NCBI GenBank assembly: GCA_021298355.1
Contig: JAJTEH010000010.1
Span: 1 to 64,000, forward strand
Length of the DNA: 64,000 nucleotides
Reading direction: 5' to 3'
Origin: Flammeovirgaceae bacterium
Lineage (GTDB): Bacteria > Bacteroidota > Bacteroidia > Cytophagales > Cyclobacteriaceae
The translations under genes were made by a program, and so were the position numbers. The notes beneath the pieces are model-generated. The model did no database searches, was not told where the DNA came from, and saw only the letters and a program-made list of their open reading frames with translations. Each line of letters begins with the position of its first letter. Positions within the stretch are counted from its first letter, which is position 1. Below, piece after piece: positions 1 to 9,837 of this stretch.

Positions 1-369
1 AAATTAAAAACAATCAAAAATGGAGAAAAACATCAGGTATTCCCAATGGGAATACTGGCTCCAATTCAATCACTTGATAATCAATCACATTTTGTCTTAG
101 CTTGACGGCTATGCCTGTGGAGAGGGGTTGGGGGTGTGGTTTTTCTTTAAAGCAGGGCGTGCTCGGGCGAGAGTATTCTATATTCCAAAATTCCAGATTC
201 AAAATTCAAAATTTGAAATCTTGAATCTGAAATCTTGAATCTGAAATTTGAAATTTGGAATTCAGAATTGAACCAAGGCAGAGTTAGGTAAATCTGTCAA
301 CTTACTTTTACCAATTGTCAACTATCTTTACAACCCAACAAACCAACCAAAAATCAACACACAGAAAAC
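1..369. other. Intergenic region upstream of rpe, repeat-bearing, no gene
   Basis: No convincing gene is seen here. Positions 37-55 form an interrupted palindrome with 9-base arms (GTATTCCCA / TGGGAATAC) around one A. Around 115-145 lies a G-rich stretch (GAGAGGGGTTGGGGGTGTGG) whose reverse strand reads HPQPLS. From memory, similar reverse-strand peptides recur at the ends of spurious Bacteroidota ORFs, which would make it an interspersed repeat; that is recall, not a search. An AT-rich repeat cluster follows at 181-268. A weak -7-like box TATCTTTA lies at 323-330, about 40 bases before rpe. Confidence 0.5.
181..268. repeat. AT-rich direct and inverted repeat cluster
   Basis: TTGAATCTGAAATC at 221-234 is followed directly by TTGAATCTGAAATT at 235-248, a 14-base tandem repeat. 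The flanks carry variants of the same words in inverted orientation (CCAGATTCAAAATTC on the left, TTTGGAATTCAGAATTG on the right), so the block can fold back on itself. It resembles the ATTCAAAATTC-type intergenic filler common in Bacteroidota. No function can be assigned. Confidence 0.7.
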
Positions 370-1023
370 ATGGCACTACAAATAGCACCCTCCATTCTGG
401 CGGCAGACTTCGCAAACATTCAAAAAGAAGTAGAAATGCTCAACCAAAGCCAGGCCGATTACATCCATGTCGATATCATGGACGGTGTATTTGTTCCTAA
501 TCTATCCTTCGGTATCCCCGTAACACAAGCCATACACAAACACGCTAAAAAACCACTAGACGTACACCTCATGATAGTCGAACCCGAAAAATATGTCGAA
601 GCATTCTTCAAAGCCGGGGCTGCCATCATCAGCGTACATGCCGAAGCAAGCCCACACCTACACAGAACCCTCCAACAAATACACAGCCTCGGCATAAAAG
701 CAGGCGTAGCCATAAACCCACACACACCCGTATCCATCCTAGAAAATGTCTTACACGATATAGATCTCGTTTGCCTCATGTCGGTTAACCCAGGCTTTGG
801 CGGACAAAAATTTATCGAACAAACCTACCATAAAACAAAGCAACTGCACGCCATGCGCACACACGCCAAGGCCTCGTTCTTAATAGAAATAGATGGAGGA
901 GTAAACATAGAAAACGCACCCAAACTTAAAGCAGCCGGTGCCGATGTACTCGTAGCCGGCAACTTCGTATTCAGCGCCACCAATCCCCAAGAAGTAATCC
1001 GCCAGCTAAAAGCCATACCATAA
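370..1023 (+). CDS. rpe: Ribulose-phosphate 3-epimerase
   Basis: Interconverts ribulose 5-phosphate and xylulose 5-phosphate in the cytosolic pentose phosphate pathway. The 217-residue protein has the usual length and the whole TIM-barrel motif set: APSIL at 6-10, the metal and catalytic pair H33/D35 in HVDIMDG, H66 in DVHLM, the phosphate-binding NPGFGG at 140-145 and the second catalytic aspartate D175 in EIDGG. The ATG at 370 fits the family N-terminus (MALQIAPSIL). The coding strand is noticeably rich in A and C, like the next two genes and unlike most of the window. It probably has its own promoter in the repeat-bearing region upstream. Identification is firm. Confidence 0.97.
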   Translation: MALQIAPSILAADFANIQKEVEMLNQSQADYIHVDIMDGVFVPNLSFGIPVTQAIHKHAKKPLDVHLMIVEPEKYVEAFFKAGAAIISVHAEASPHLHRTLQQIHSLGIKAGVAINPHTPVSILENVLHDIDLVCLMSVNPGFGGQKFIEQTYHKTKQLHAMRTHAKASFLIEIDGGVNIENAPKLKAAGADVLVAGNFVFSATNPQEVIRQLKAIP

Positions 1024-1080
1024 CCCTATAGCAAACGTTATTCTTTAAATTTCTTAGCTTTACAAACTAAACATTCAATA

Positions 1081-2088
1081 GTGAAGAGGTTTCTGGTTTT
1101 GATGGTCTTCTTATCGTTGTCAGGCCTCGCATTTGGCCAATACGAAAACGAAAAACAAGCCACCATTCCCCTCGAACATTTCTACATCAAAAGGCAAGGC
1201 CCCGGTTTCAGAAAATACCTCACCAAAATAACATGGGGGCTAAGCACCGGCTACGGCCGTTCCTATTTCAACCACACACTAGATGGCTTCACCGTCATTA
1301 AAAATCCCGATCGCGGTCCTTTCATTCAATCCGCCTCGGGCACACAATTCACCAACTGGTTTAACCAAACCGAGTCTGCTACCATACCCATAGCACCAAC
1401 CGCCATTCAGGTAAACGCCAATACCGAAGAAGTAAATTTTAAAGGCACAGGCGGCAGCATCCCACTAAAGCTCACAGCACACTACGAGTGGAAACGCTAC
1501 AGAATAGGAGCCGGCTACTCCTACGAATACATGTGGGTAGGCGACTTTAAATCCAAAGAATACAGCCAGTTAGGTACTTTCTCGCCCAACGCCAAAGGTG
1601 GTTTCATGCGCAAATACTTTCTGGTTGTAGGCGCAGCCTTATACCGCTATCAGGATTACCTCCTCGTAGCCGATGCACAAATAGGTAATTTTAAACCATC
1701 CAGAACCTTTAATATGGGTCAGATATCAAGAGGCTTGTATTACAACATAGGCTTCACCATCGAGCGCGATTTATCAGAATACTTTAAAGTATTCCTAAGA
1801 CCATCTTTCGAATTAAAATCATTTACCTTACAAGTACCCGAAGCAGGCGGTATCAAACACCGGTTCAATGCCCTATACCTTAACGTTGGTGCAACATACC
1901 GCATACCCGATTTAAGACGCTGCGTAGTAAAAGGATGCAAAGCCCAAATGAACCACGCACACGGCAACAAAGAATACCGAAGCCGCGTGCATCCTATCTA
2001 TCTCCGGCAAAACCCAAACTACGGAGAAAACCATCCGGTAATACTTAAATACAAAGGCAAAAACAAACGCAAAATCAATCCCTATTAA
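1081..2088 (+). CDS. Outer-membrane beta-barrel protein, function unknown
   Basis: A GTG start opens a clear signal peptide (MKRFLVLMVFLSLSGLAFGQ), so mature protein probably begins near residue 20. The remaining ~315 residues alternate aromatic and polar residues in strand-like stretches (YKIGAGYSYEYMWVG-type segments), as in Bacteroidota outer-membrane barrels. The C-terminus is different: from about residue 275 it is basic, with two cysteines and many H, R and K, which may be a periplasmic or surface tail. A -7-like box TAGCTTTA (1055-1062) sits about 20 bases before the start and supports the GTG. I recognise no specific family. Confidence 0.7.
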   Translation: MKRFLVLMVFLSLSGLAFGQYENEKQATIPLEHFYIKRQGPGFRKYLTKITWGLSTGYGRSYFNHTLDGFTVIKNPDRGPFIQSASGTQFTNWFNQTESATIPIAPTAIQVNANTEEVNFKGTGGSIPLKLTAHYEWKRYRIGAGYSYEYMWVGDFKSKEYSQLGTFSPNAKGGFMRKYFLVVGAALYRYQDYLLVADAQIGNFKPSRTFNMGQISRGLYYNIGFTIERDLSEYFKVFLRPSFELKSFTLQVPEAGGIKHRFNALYLNVGATYRIPDLRRCVVKGCKAQMNHAHGNKEYRSRVHPIYLRQNPNYGENHPVILKYKGKNKRKINPY

Positions 2089-2200
2089 TCACCTGATTAG
2101 TACAGTTTTGCAAGGCCTTTTCAGGCGTAAATTTTCCTAGTGTTTTAGTAGCTTTTACGTATCTTGCGCGCTTTACAAAAAGCGTTAATTATTCTTATAC

Positions 2201-4750
2201 ATGGCCGAAGAAAATGAAGGTCTGCAATCCGGCAGACAAAGCATCATCCCCATCAATATCGAAGATGAAATGAGAGCAGCCTACATCGATTATTCGATGT
2301 CGGTAATTATTTCCAGAGCCTTACCCGATGTACGCGATGGACTTAAACCCGTACACAGACGCGTGCTGTTTGGCATGTTAGAGTTAGGCGTAAACTATAA
2401 TAAACCATATAAAAAATCAGCCAGAATTGTAGGAGAGGTGTTAGGTAAATACCACCCACATGGCGACAGTTCTGTTTACGATACTATGGTACGCATGGCG
2501 CAAGATTGGTCCATGCGCTATCCCTTGGTAGATGGGCAAGGTAACTTTGGCTCCGTAGATGGCGATGCTCCCGCAGCCATGCGCTACACCGAAGCACGCC
2601 TACGCAGAATTGCCGAAGAAATGCTGCACGACATCAACAAAGAAACAGTTGATTTCCAACCTAACTTTGACGACTCCCTAACCGAACCCACCGTATTACC
2701 GGGCAAAATGCCCAACCTTTTGGTAAACGGTGCATCAGGTATTGCAGTAGGTATGGCCACCAACATGGCCCCACACAATTTAACCGAAGTAGTAGATGGC
2801 ATTCATGCGTATATCGATAACAACGATATCACCATCGAAGAACTAATGAAGTTCATCACCGCCCCCGATTTCCCAACCGGTGGTATCATCTACGGCACAA
2901 ACGGCATCCGCGAAGCCTACAGAACCGGAAGAGGCCGCGTAGTATTACGCGCCAAAGCCGAAATTGTAACCAACGACAATGGCAAAGACCAAATCATCGT
3001 AACCGAAATACCGTATCAGGTAAACAAAGCGCAGATGATCGAAAAAACAGCTGCGCTGATAAACGAAAAAAAGATTGAAGGAATTTCTGCCCTGCGCGAT
3101 GAATCAGACAGAGACGGTTACCGCGTTGTATACGATCTAAGAAAAGATGCCATGCCAAACGTAGTATTGGCCAATCTTTTTAAATACACCCAACTGCAAA
3201 ACTCATTCAACATAAACAATGTTGCACTGGTAAAAGGCAGACCCTACACCTTAAACATAAAAGAACTCATCCGCTACTTTGTAGAACACCGCCACGAAGT
3301 AGTAGTACGCAGAACAAAATACGAATTAGCCGAAGCCGAAAAGCGCGCACATATACTCGAAGGTTATTTAATAGCATTAGATAACCTCGATGAAGTAATC
3401 AGCCTCATCCGAAACTCTAAAGATCCCGAAACAGCCAAAACAGAATTAATGGCTCGTTTTGGTCTTTCAGAAATACAATCAAAAGCCATATTAGAAATGC
3501 GCTTGCAACGCCTAACCGGTTTAGAGCGCGATAAAATCCAGCAAGAGTACAAAGAAGTGCGCGAGTTGATAGATAAACTCAACGAAATTCTAGCTTCAGA
3601 ACCCATCCGCATGCAAATCATAAAAGATGAGCTAAGCGAACTCAAAGAAAGATATGGCGATAAACGCAGAACAGAAATCGTTCACACCGAAGAAGACATT
3701 ACCATAGAAGACATGATCCCCAACGAGGCTATGGTAATTACCATATCCAACCAGGGATACATCAAACGCACTTCATTATCAGAATACAGAACACAAGGAA
3801 GAGGCGGGGTAGGCTCACGCGGGGCAGCATCAAAAGAAGATGACTTTACCGAGCACTTGTTTATCGCAAATGCCCACAACTACCTATTAATATTTACCAA
3901 CTCCGGAAAAGTATTCTGGAAAAAAGCATACGAAATACCCGAAGGCACCAAAACCAGCAAAGGCAGAGCCATACAAAATCTGTTAAACATTGAGCCGGGC
4001 GATGTTGTAAGAGCAGTAATAAACGTGCGCAGCCTCGAAGACGATGATTACATCAACAATAACTACGTTATCCTGTGTACCGAAAAAGGCGTGATAAAGA
4101 AAACGTCCCTGGAAGCCTACTCCCGTCCGCGCGCAGCCGGCATAAACGCCATCACAATAAACGATGGCGATAAACTGCTAAACGCAGCCTTAACCAACGG
4201 CTCTAACCACATCATAATAGCCAAAGCCGAAGGCAAAGCCGTTCATTTCGATGAAAGCGAAGTAAGGCCAATGGGTAGAAATGCCGCAGGCGTTAGAGCT
4301 GTAACTCTCGATTCAGAAACAGACATTGTAATTGGCATGGTATGTGTAACACGCGAAGATGCCAACCTATTGGTTGTTTCTGAAAACGGCTACGGAAAGC
4401 GCTCCCCGATAGACGATTACAGAATAACCCGCAGAGGAGGTAAAGGAGTAAAAACCATAAACGTTTCCGATAAAACCGGAAAACTAGTGGCTATAAAAGA
4501 AGTAGTAGATAACGATGAATTAATGATCATTAACCGCTCTGGCATCACCATCCGGATAAAAGTAGATGAACTACGCGTTATGGGGCGTGCTACACAAGGA
4601 GTGAGGTTAATTAAGTTAAGCGATGACGACAGCATTTCATCAGTAGAAAAAATACAGAAAGTAGAAGGTGAAACAGAAACCGGAAGCGAAGCAGAACCGA
4701 ATACAGAAAACAATAGCGAAAACAATACAACAGAAGAAACCAATAACTAA
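2201..4750 (+). CDS. gyrA: DNA gyrase subunit A
   Basis: The breakage-reunion subunit of the A2B2 gyrase that introduces negative supercoils. The 849-residue protein has the full layout: the N-terminal winged-helix and tower region, the catalytic tyrosine Y129 in [10 protein letters not shown], and a C-terminal wrapping domain. The GyrA box is TRRGGKG at 743-749, which separates gyrase from topoisomerase IV ParC. The quinolone-determining region reads GDSSVYD with S90 and D94, equivalent to the susceptible S83/D87 of E. coli, so no target resistance is apparent. The last ~35 residues are an acidic E/T/N tail. The gene is followed after 25 bases by a TPR protein and may be co-transcribed with it. 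No gyrB lies in the window. Confidence 0.98.
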   Translation: MAEENEGLQSGRQSIIPINIEDEMRAAYIDYSMSVIISRALPDVRDGLKPVHRRVLFGMLELGVNYNKPYKKSARIVGEVLGKYHPHGDSSVYDTMVRMAQDWSMRYPLVDGQGNFGSVDGDAPAAMRYTEARLRRIAEEMLHDINKETVDFQPNFDDSLTEPTVLPGKMPNLLVNGASGIAVGMATNMAPHNLTEVVDGIHAYIDNNDITIEELMKFITAPDFPTGGIIYGTNGIREAYRTGRGRVVLRAKAEIVTNDNGKDQIIVTEIPYQVNKAQMIEKTAALINEKKIEGISALRDESDRDGYRVVYDLRKDAMPNVVLANLFKYTQLQNSFNINNVALVKGRPYTLNIKELIRYFVEHRHEVVVRRTKYELAEAEKRAHILEGYLIALDNLDEVISLIRNSKDPETAKTELMARFGLSEIQSKAILEMRLQRLTGLERDKIQQEYKEVRELIDKLNEILASEPIRMQIIKDELSELKERYGDKRRTEIVHTEEDITIEDMIPNEAMVITISNQGYIKRTSLSEYRTQGRGGVGSRGAASKEDDFTEHLFIANAHNYLLIFTNSGKVFWKKAYEIPEGTKTSKGRAIQNLLNIEPGDVVRAVINVRSLEDDDYINNNYVILCTEKGVIKKTSLEAYSRPRAAGINAITINDGDKLLNAALTNGSNHIIIAKAEGKAVHFDESEVRPMGRNAAGVRAVTLDSETDIVIGMVCVTREDANLLVVSENGYGKRSPIDDYRITRRGGKGVKTINVSDKTGKLVAIKEVVDNDELMIINRSGITIRIKVDELRVMGRATQGVRLIKLSDDDSISSVEKIQKVEGETETGSEAEPNTENNSENNTTEETNN

Positions 4751-4775
4751 ATTTGACTCATAAACCTGAACGAAC

Positions 4776-5972
4776 ATGAAAAAAGTGATTCTTGTGCTTT
4801 TGCTGGCACCAATAATTGCCCTTGCACAAAAGCCCATTAAGCCCAACCTAAACAAGGCACTAAACCTTTGGAAAGATGGCAAATTAGATGAAGCAAAAGC
4901 CATGATAGATGTGGCAGAAACAGATGCAAAACTTTCGTTAGATGGTAAAACATTTTATTATAAAGGTTTGATCTACGCCTCTTTAGATACAACCAGCAAC
5001 GAAAATTTTAAAAAATTAGCCGAAAACCCATTAGACATTGCACTTGCTGCTTTTGATAAAGCCGAATCCATGCAAACAAAAGGAAAAGATTACTTCATAA
5101 TGGATGCCATGGGCCTACCTTTTCCTAAAACACAACAGATGGGCATATTGGCTGGGGCTTATTTAAACAAAGGTGCAGCAGCCTATCAGGAAGATGATTT
5201 TGAAAAAGCTGTTGGCTTCTTTAAGAAATCTCAACGCGTAAATCCAAAAGACACCACCGCTTGCTTTTATTCTGGCTACGCTAATTTTCAACGCGAAGCA
5301 TACAAAGAAGCTGTAGAAGATTTAAAACTCTACATCGTAAATGGTGGAACATCTCAAGATGCTTATTCTCTGATTGTAAACGCGTTAAATGGCCCACTCG
5401 AGCAAAAAGACGAGGCCTTAAAGATGGTTCGCGAAGCAAAAACTAAATTTCCTAACAATACCGATTTCCCTAAGGTTGAAATCGGAATATTGATTGACCA
5501 AAACAAAGTAGATGAAGCAAAAGGTGGTTTAGAATCTGCAGTAGCTAAAGAACCAACCAACAAAATCTTGCATTTCTATCTTGGTTACGTTAACTCAAAA
5601 CTCGAAAATTGGGAAGCCTCAAAAGCTAATTATCTCGAAGCGATAAAAATCGACAAAGATTATTTTGAAGCACATTACTACCTTGCTCAGATCTACCTGA
5701 TCGATGCAGAAAAAGTAAAACGTGAGATGAACAACTTAGGCATAAGCAAAGAAGACCAAAAAAAGAAACTCGATTTAGATAAAGTATTGGTTGAAAAATA
5801 CAAAACTGCATTGCCTTATTGGGAGAAAGCAAATAACATGAAGATAGAAGACAACAACACTAAAATAGAAGTGTTGGACAAACTAAGCATTATGTATTAC
5901 TACCTTGGCGAAGATGCAAAAGCAGCAGCCATCGAAAAGCAGTTAAAAGATTTAGGAGTAAACAACAACTAA
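4776..5972 (+). CDS. Secreted tetratricopeptide-repeat protein
   Basis: A signal peptide (MKKVILVLLLAPIIALA) precedes about 380 residues of helical TPR units. Typical TPR positions are visible in AYLNKGAAAYQEDDFEKAVGFF (about 126-147), ACFYSGYANFQREAYKEAVEDL and LHFYLGYVNSKLENWEASKANY. The protein is probably periplasmic and makes protein-protein contacts; no enzyme motif is present. It starts 25 bases after gyrA on the same strand and ends in a strong terminator at 5994, so it is the last gene of that unit. Its codon use is less C-rich than that of gyrA. The exact role is unknown. Confidence 0.8.
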   Translation: MKKVILVLLLAPIIALAQKPIKPNLNKALNLWKDGKLDEAKAMIDVAETDAKLSLDGKTFYYKGLIYASLDTTSNENFKKLAENPLDIALAAFDKAESMQTKGKDYFIMDAMGLPFPKTQQMGILAGAYLNKGAAAYQEDDFEKAVGFFKKSQRVNPKDTTACFYSGYANFQREAYKEAVEDLKLYIVNGGTSQDAYSLIVNALNGPLEQKDEALKMVREAKTKFPNNTDFPKVEIGILIDQNKVDEAKGGLESAVAKEPTNKILHFYLGYVNSKLENWEASKANYLEAIKIDKDYFEAHYYLAQIYLIDAEKVKREMNNLGISKEDQKKKLDLDKVLVEKYKTALPYWEKANNMKIEDNNTKIEVLDKLSIMYYYLGEDAKAAAIEKQLKDLGVNNN

Positions 5973-5993
5973 TCGATATCAATCCATACAAAC

Positions 5994-6020
5994 AAAAAGG
6001 TTGCCTAGGCAACCTTTTTT
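5994..6020. terminator. Bidirectional rho-independent terminator
   Basis: AAAAAGGTTGCC and GGCAACCTTTTTT face each other across a two-base loop, with A and T runs on both sides. It lies between the stops of the TPR gene (+) and the glucokinase gene (-) and can serve both. Confidence 0.9.
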
Positions 6021-6041
6021 ATTTGTTCTGTGTGTAATACT

Positions 6042-7010
6042 TTATTTAACAGTTTGTAATTCCAGGTAATTCCAAACCAAACTGCTTGCGCCTAATATAG
6101 AAGCCGCCTGATTTTGTAAGCCCGAAGGAAGTATTTTTATTTTCCCTCTAAATACCGGCATCAGGTTTTCTTCCATGTGTCTTATGGTTGGCTCAAAAAT
6201 TAGATCACCGGCAAGCGATAATCCTCCGAATAAGAAGATGGCCTCAGGGTCGGTATGCACAACAGTTTCGGCTAGTTTCATCCCTAAAATTCTTCCGCTA
6301 TATTCAAATGCTGCTTTAGCTACAACATCGCCTTTTAGTGCCGCATCGGTAATCATTTTTGTATCAAGATTATCAAAACTGATCTCGCGCAATACACTGT
6401 CTTCTAGGTGATCTGCCAATAATTTGTATACCGTTCTTCGTATTCCGGTTGCGCTTACATAGGTTTCTAAACATCCGCGTTTACCGCAGTTGCAATAGCG
6501 CCCGGCCGGGTTTACAGAGGTATGCCCAACCTCGCCAGCTATTCCATGTTTTCCATTTACCAATTGTCCATTACAAACTATACCACTACCCAGCCCTGTG
6601 CCAAGGGTAATAACAATAAAATCTTTCATGCCTTTAGCCGCACCATAAACCATTTCGCCTACTGCAGCAGCGTTAGCATCGTTTGTAACTATACAGGGCA
6701 CGCCTAATTTCTTTTTAAACAATTCGGCTAATGGTATAATGCCTTTCCATTTTAGATTGGTGGCATGTTCAATAGTGCCTGTGTAATAATTACCATTAGC
6801 AGCACCTACTCCAATTCCAATTAACTCGCAATTCCCTACTTTACCTACAGCCTCATGAATGGCTCTAGCCATATCGTTAATAAAATCTTCGAACGTGTCG
6901 TGATTTTGCGTGGAGATACTTCCTTGTATCAACACGTTGCCATCTCGGTCGACAAGGCCAAACTTTGTGTTGGTTCCTCCAATGTCAACTCCGGCTGTTA
7001 CTTCTCTCAT
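6042..7010 (-). CDS. ROK-family glucokinase
   Basis: Probably phosphorylates glucose to glucose 6-phosphate with ATP. The 322-residue protein has the phosphate-binding DIGGTN at 9-14, the catalytic aspartate D111 in TNDAN, ExGH at 160-163 and the ROK zinc motif with H163, C173, C175 and C180 (CNCGKRGCLE). It has no N-terminal helix-turn-helix, so it is the kinase and not a NagC-type repressor. It starts 10 bases after the stop of pfkA and belongs to the pgi-pfkA-glucokinase cluster, which supports glucose as substrate, although ROK kinases for N-acetyl sugars look similar. Confidence 0.88.
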   Translation of the reverse strand: MREVTAGVDIGGTNTKFGLVDRDGNVLIQGSISTQNHDTFEDFINDMARAIHEAVGKVGNCELIGIGVGAANGNYYTGTIEHATNLKWKGIIPLAELFKKKLGVPCIVTNDANAAAVGEMVYGAAKGMKDFIVITLGTGLGSGIVCNGQLVNGKHGIAGEVGHTSVNPAGRYCNCGKRGCLETYVSATGIRRTVYKLLADHLEDSVLREISFDNLDTKMITDAALKGDVVAKAAFEYSGRILGMKLAETVVHTDPEAIFLFGGLSLAGDLIFEPTIRHMEENLMPVFRGKIKILPSGLQNQAASILGASSLVWNYLELQTVK

Positions 7011-7020
7011 AGTAGTAAAG

Positions 7021-8007
7021 TTAAATGGAAAGTATTTTCGCTATTCTCAGGGATTCGTTATCTATTTCGTGAATGTGATTGATGATCGTTTCGAATGAGT
7101 TGAAAACAATTTTATTACTTTTAATGCCAACCATTACATCGGTTTGTCCATTAAGTAAACCTTCTACTGCGGCAACGCCCATTTTACTGGCCAATACTCT
7201 ATCGAAATAAGAAGGTGCACCTCCTCTTTGCAAATGCCCCAATATGGTTACTTTAATATCGAAGTAAGAAGAACGTTCAGCTACACGTTTTGCTAATTCG
7301 TTGGCATCGCCAATTTTAGAACCTTCGGCAACTACTACTAGGTTAGACTTTTTGCTGCTGCCCTCTCCGGCAGTTAAGCTAGCCATTAGTTCTTCGAACG
7401 TCATGTTTTCCTCCGGAATAATTATAGCAGCTGCACCTCCGGCAATACCACTATTAATGGCAATGTATCCAGAATTGCGCCCCATTACTTCAATAAAAAA
7501 AAGTCTATTGTGCGATAAAGCTGTGTCACGTATTTTATCTAATGCTTCAACAGCCGTATTTGTAGCTGTGTCATATCCAATTGTGTAATCCGTTCCGGCT
7601 AAATCGTTATCAATTGTTCCGGGTATGCATACACCAGGAATTTCGAATTCTTTCGTTAAGTAATGAAGACCGGTAAAAGAACCATCGCCACCAATGCCAA
7701 CAAGGGCATCGATACCTTCGCGTTGTAAATTTTCATACGCCTTTTTTCTTCCTTCGGGTGTTCGGAATTCCTGACTGCGGGCAGTTTTTAGAATAGTGCC
7801 ACCACGTTGGATAATATTACCAACAGAACGAGCTCCTAACTTTACAATATCGCCTTCTATCATGCCTTCGTAACCGCGCATGATCCCGAAAACTTCTTTT
7901 TGATAAAAACTGGCTGTGCGAACTACCGCACGAATGGCTGCATTCATACCGGGGGCATCGCCTCCGGAAGTAAATACACCAATGCGTTTAATTTTTGTAT
8001 GGCTCAT
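7021..8007 (-). CDS. pfkA: ATP-dependent 6-phosphofructokinase
   Basis: Phosphorylates fructose 6-phosphate to fructose 1,6-bisphosphate, the committing step of glycolysis. From the ATG at 8007 the protein has 328 residues: SGGDAPGMNAAIR near 14-26 for ATP binding, GGDGS at 106-110, the catalytic TIDND at 131-135 with D133, the MGRNSGY segment and HLQRGG near the C-terminal third. GGDGS, rather than GGDDT, marks the ATP-type enzyme over the pyrophosphate type. A start 21 bases upstream is possible, but MSHTKIKRIGVFTSGG matches the family N-terminus better. It lies between pgi and the glucokinase gene on the same strand. Confidence 0.96.
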   Translation of the reverse strand: MSHTKIKRIGVFTSGGDAPGMNAAIRAVVRTASFYQKEVFGIMRGYEGMIEGDIVKLGARSVGNIIQRGGTILKTARSQEFRTPEGRKKAYENLQREGIDALVGIGGDGSFTGLHYLTKEFEIPGVCIPGTIDNDLAGTDYTIGYDTATNTAVEALDKIRDTALSHNRLFFIEVMGRNSGYIAINSGIAGGAAAIIIPEENMTFEELMASLTAGEGSSKKSNLVVVAEGSKIGDANELAKRVAERSSYFDIKVTILGHLQRGGAPSYFDRVLASKMGVAAVEGLLNGQTDVMVGIKSNKIVFNSFETIINHIHEIDNESLRIAKILSI

Positions 8008-8080
8008 AGAACGATGCCAAAAATACACTTAGAATAAAACTTTCCTAATGATTTGATTAAGGATATCAAATAGCTTTTTA

Positions 8081-9736
8081 TCAGCTAGATTTCAATCGTT
8101 TGAAATAATTGATTAATCCATTAGTTGATGAATCGTGAGACGAAACTTTTTCGTTATTGTTCAGCTCGGCCAGTATTTTCTTAGCTAGTACTTTGCCTAA
8201 TTCTACTCCCCACTGATCAAAACTATATATGTTCCAGATTACGCCTTGCACAAAAATTTTATGTTCGTAAAGTGCAATAAGCGCTCCAAGTGTTTCTGGT
8301 GTTAATTGCTTTAGTAAGATGGAATTAGTGGGCTTGTTTCCTTCGAAAACTCTGTACGGTGCGTGGAAGGTAATTTCATCTTCTGTAAATCCAACTGCTT
8401 TTAACTCTGAGGCAACTTCTTCGTAAGGTTTACCATTCATAAGAGCTTCCGGCTGCGCAAAGAAGTTAGATAATAGTTTTGCGTGATGGTCGCCAATAGG
8501 ATTGTGCGAGTTAACCGAAGCGATGAAATCGCAAGGTATCATCTTTGTGCCTTGGTGAATTAATTGATAAAAAGCATGCTGGCCGTTTGTGCCCGGTTCG
8601 CCCCAGATTATCGGGCCGGTTTGGAAATGCACAGGATCCCCGTTTCTATCAACAGACTTACCGTTGCTTTCCATATTTCCTTGCTGAAAATAAGCTGCGA
8701 ATCTGTGAAGGTATTGATCATAAGGAAGTATGGCTTCTGATGCTGCTCCGTAAAAATTATTGTACCAAATGCCAAGCAAGGCCAGAATTACCGGGGCGTT
8801 TTTATGGAATGGTTCGTTTCTAAAGTGTTCGTCCATTTGGTAAGCACCTCGTAAAAGTTTTTCGAAATTAGAATAACCAATTGTGCAGGCTATACTTAAA
8901 CCGATGGACGACCAAAGTGAATAACGACCACCAACCCAATCCCAGAATACAAACATGTTTTCCGGATTAATGCCAAATTCTTTTACAGCTTTCTCGTTGG
9001 TAGATACGGCTACAAAATGTTTGGCAACATCGCCTTTTTGATTGGTTTGCTGTAAAAACCAAGCCCTTGCGCTTTCTGCGTTGGTCATGGTTTCTTGTGT
9101 AGTAAAAGTTTTAGAGGCAATGATAAAAAGAGTAGTTTCTGGATTTACTTTTTTTAACGTCTCTGCTATATGTGTACCATCTACATTAGAAACAAAGTGT
9201 GGCTGAATACCTTGCCAATAAGGCTTTAACGCTTCGGTTACCATATACGGGCCGAGGTCCGATCCGCCAATTCCTATGTTTACAATATCGGTTATCTTTT
9301 TTCCGGTAAAACCTGTGTGTATTCCGTTTAGTAATTGTGTGCTAAACTTTTCCATTTGGGCCAACACATTTTTAACATCGGGCATTACATCTTTACCATC
9401 CACAACAATTGCTTTATCACTAAAATTTCTTAAAGCGGTATGTAAAACAGCTCGCCTTTCGGTTTGGTTAATCGCTTTGCCGGTAAACATATTTTCGATG
9501 GCACCTTTTACTTCGCATTCTTCTGCTAGCGCAATTAAAATCGAAATTGTTTCTTCATCAATCAGATTTTTAGAATAATCGATGAGAATATCTTGAAACT
9601 GAATTTGAAATTTCTCGAATCTTTGGTCATCATCTACGAACAATTCTTTTAAATGTGTGGCTTGCATGGTTAAGAAATGCATTTCCAGTTTTTTCCAAGC
9701 CTGGGTTTCGGTAGGATTTATTTTAGGTAAAGACAT
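8081..9736 (-). CDS. pgi: Glucose-6-phosphate isomerase
   Basis: Interconverts glucose 6-phosphate and fructose 6-phosphate. The 551-residue protein (ATG at 9736, [14 protein letters not shown]) has the long Pgi architecture with two SIS subdomains. Visible landmarks are [10 protein letters not shown] in the first, [13 protein letters not shown] (the family signature), the glutamate of QGNMESNGK and the C-terminal histidine and lysine region ([16 protein letters not shown]). The ATG at 9760 would add eight residues that match nothing typical. It is the first gene of the glycolytic cluster; pfkA follows after 73 bases. No clear promoter was seen in the 100 bases behind alkB. Confidence 0.96.
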   Translation of the reverse strand: MSLPKINPTETQAWKKLEMHFLTMQATHLKELFVDDDQRFEKFQIQFQDILIDYSKNLIDEETISILIALAEECEVKGAIENMFTGKAINQTERRAVLHTALRNFSDKAIVVDGKDVMPDVKNVLAQMEKFSTQLLNGIHTGFTGKKITDIVNIGIGGSDLGPYMVTEALKPYWQGIQPHFVSNVDGTHIAETLKKVNPETTLFIIASKTFTTQETMTNAESARAWFLQQTNQKGDVAKHFVAVSTNEKAVKEFGINPENMFVFWDWVGGRYSLWSSIGLSIACTIGYSNFEKLLRGAYQMDEHFRNEPFHKNAPVILALLGIWYNNFYGAASEAILPYDQYLHRFAAYFQQGNMESNGKSVDRNGDPVHFQTGPIIWGEPGTNGQHAFYQLIHQGTKMIPCDFIASVNSHNPIGDHHAKLLSNFFAQPEALMNGKPYEEVASELKAVGFTEDEITFHAPYRVFEGNKPTNSILLKQLTPETLGALIALYEHKIFVQGVIWNIYSFDQWGVELGKVLAKKILAELNNNEKVSSHDSSTNGLINYFKRLKSS

Positions 9737-9837
9737 ATAGCCATTTAATTTGAAATGCAAAGAAAAGATTATGACGGTGATATCACAATCAAATAAATGA
9801 TTTAGTAAATAGGATTAAGCAAAAGATCGAGAATAGG

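Noticed and set aside
14-202. 62-codon minus-strand ORF containing HPQPLS
   Set aside because: It runs through the repeat-bearing intergenic region and its central peptide looks like the translation of an interspersed repeat, not a protein.
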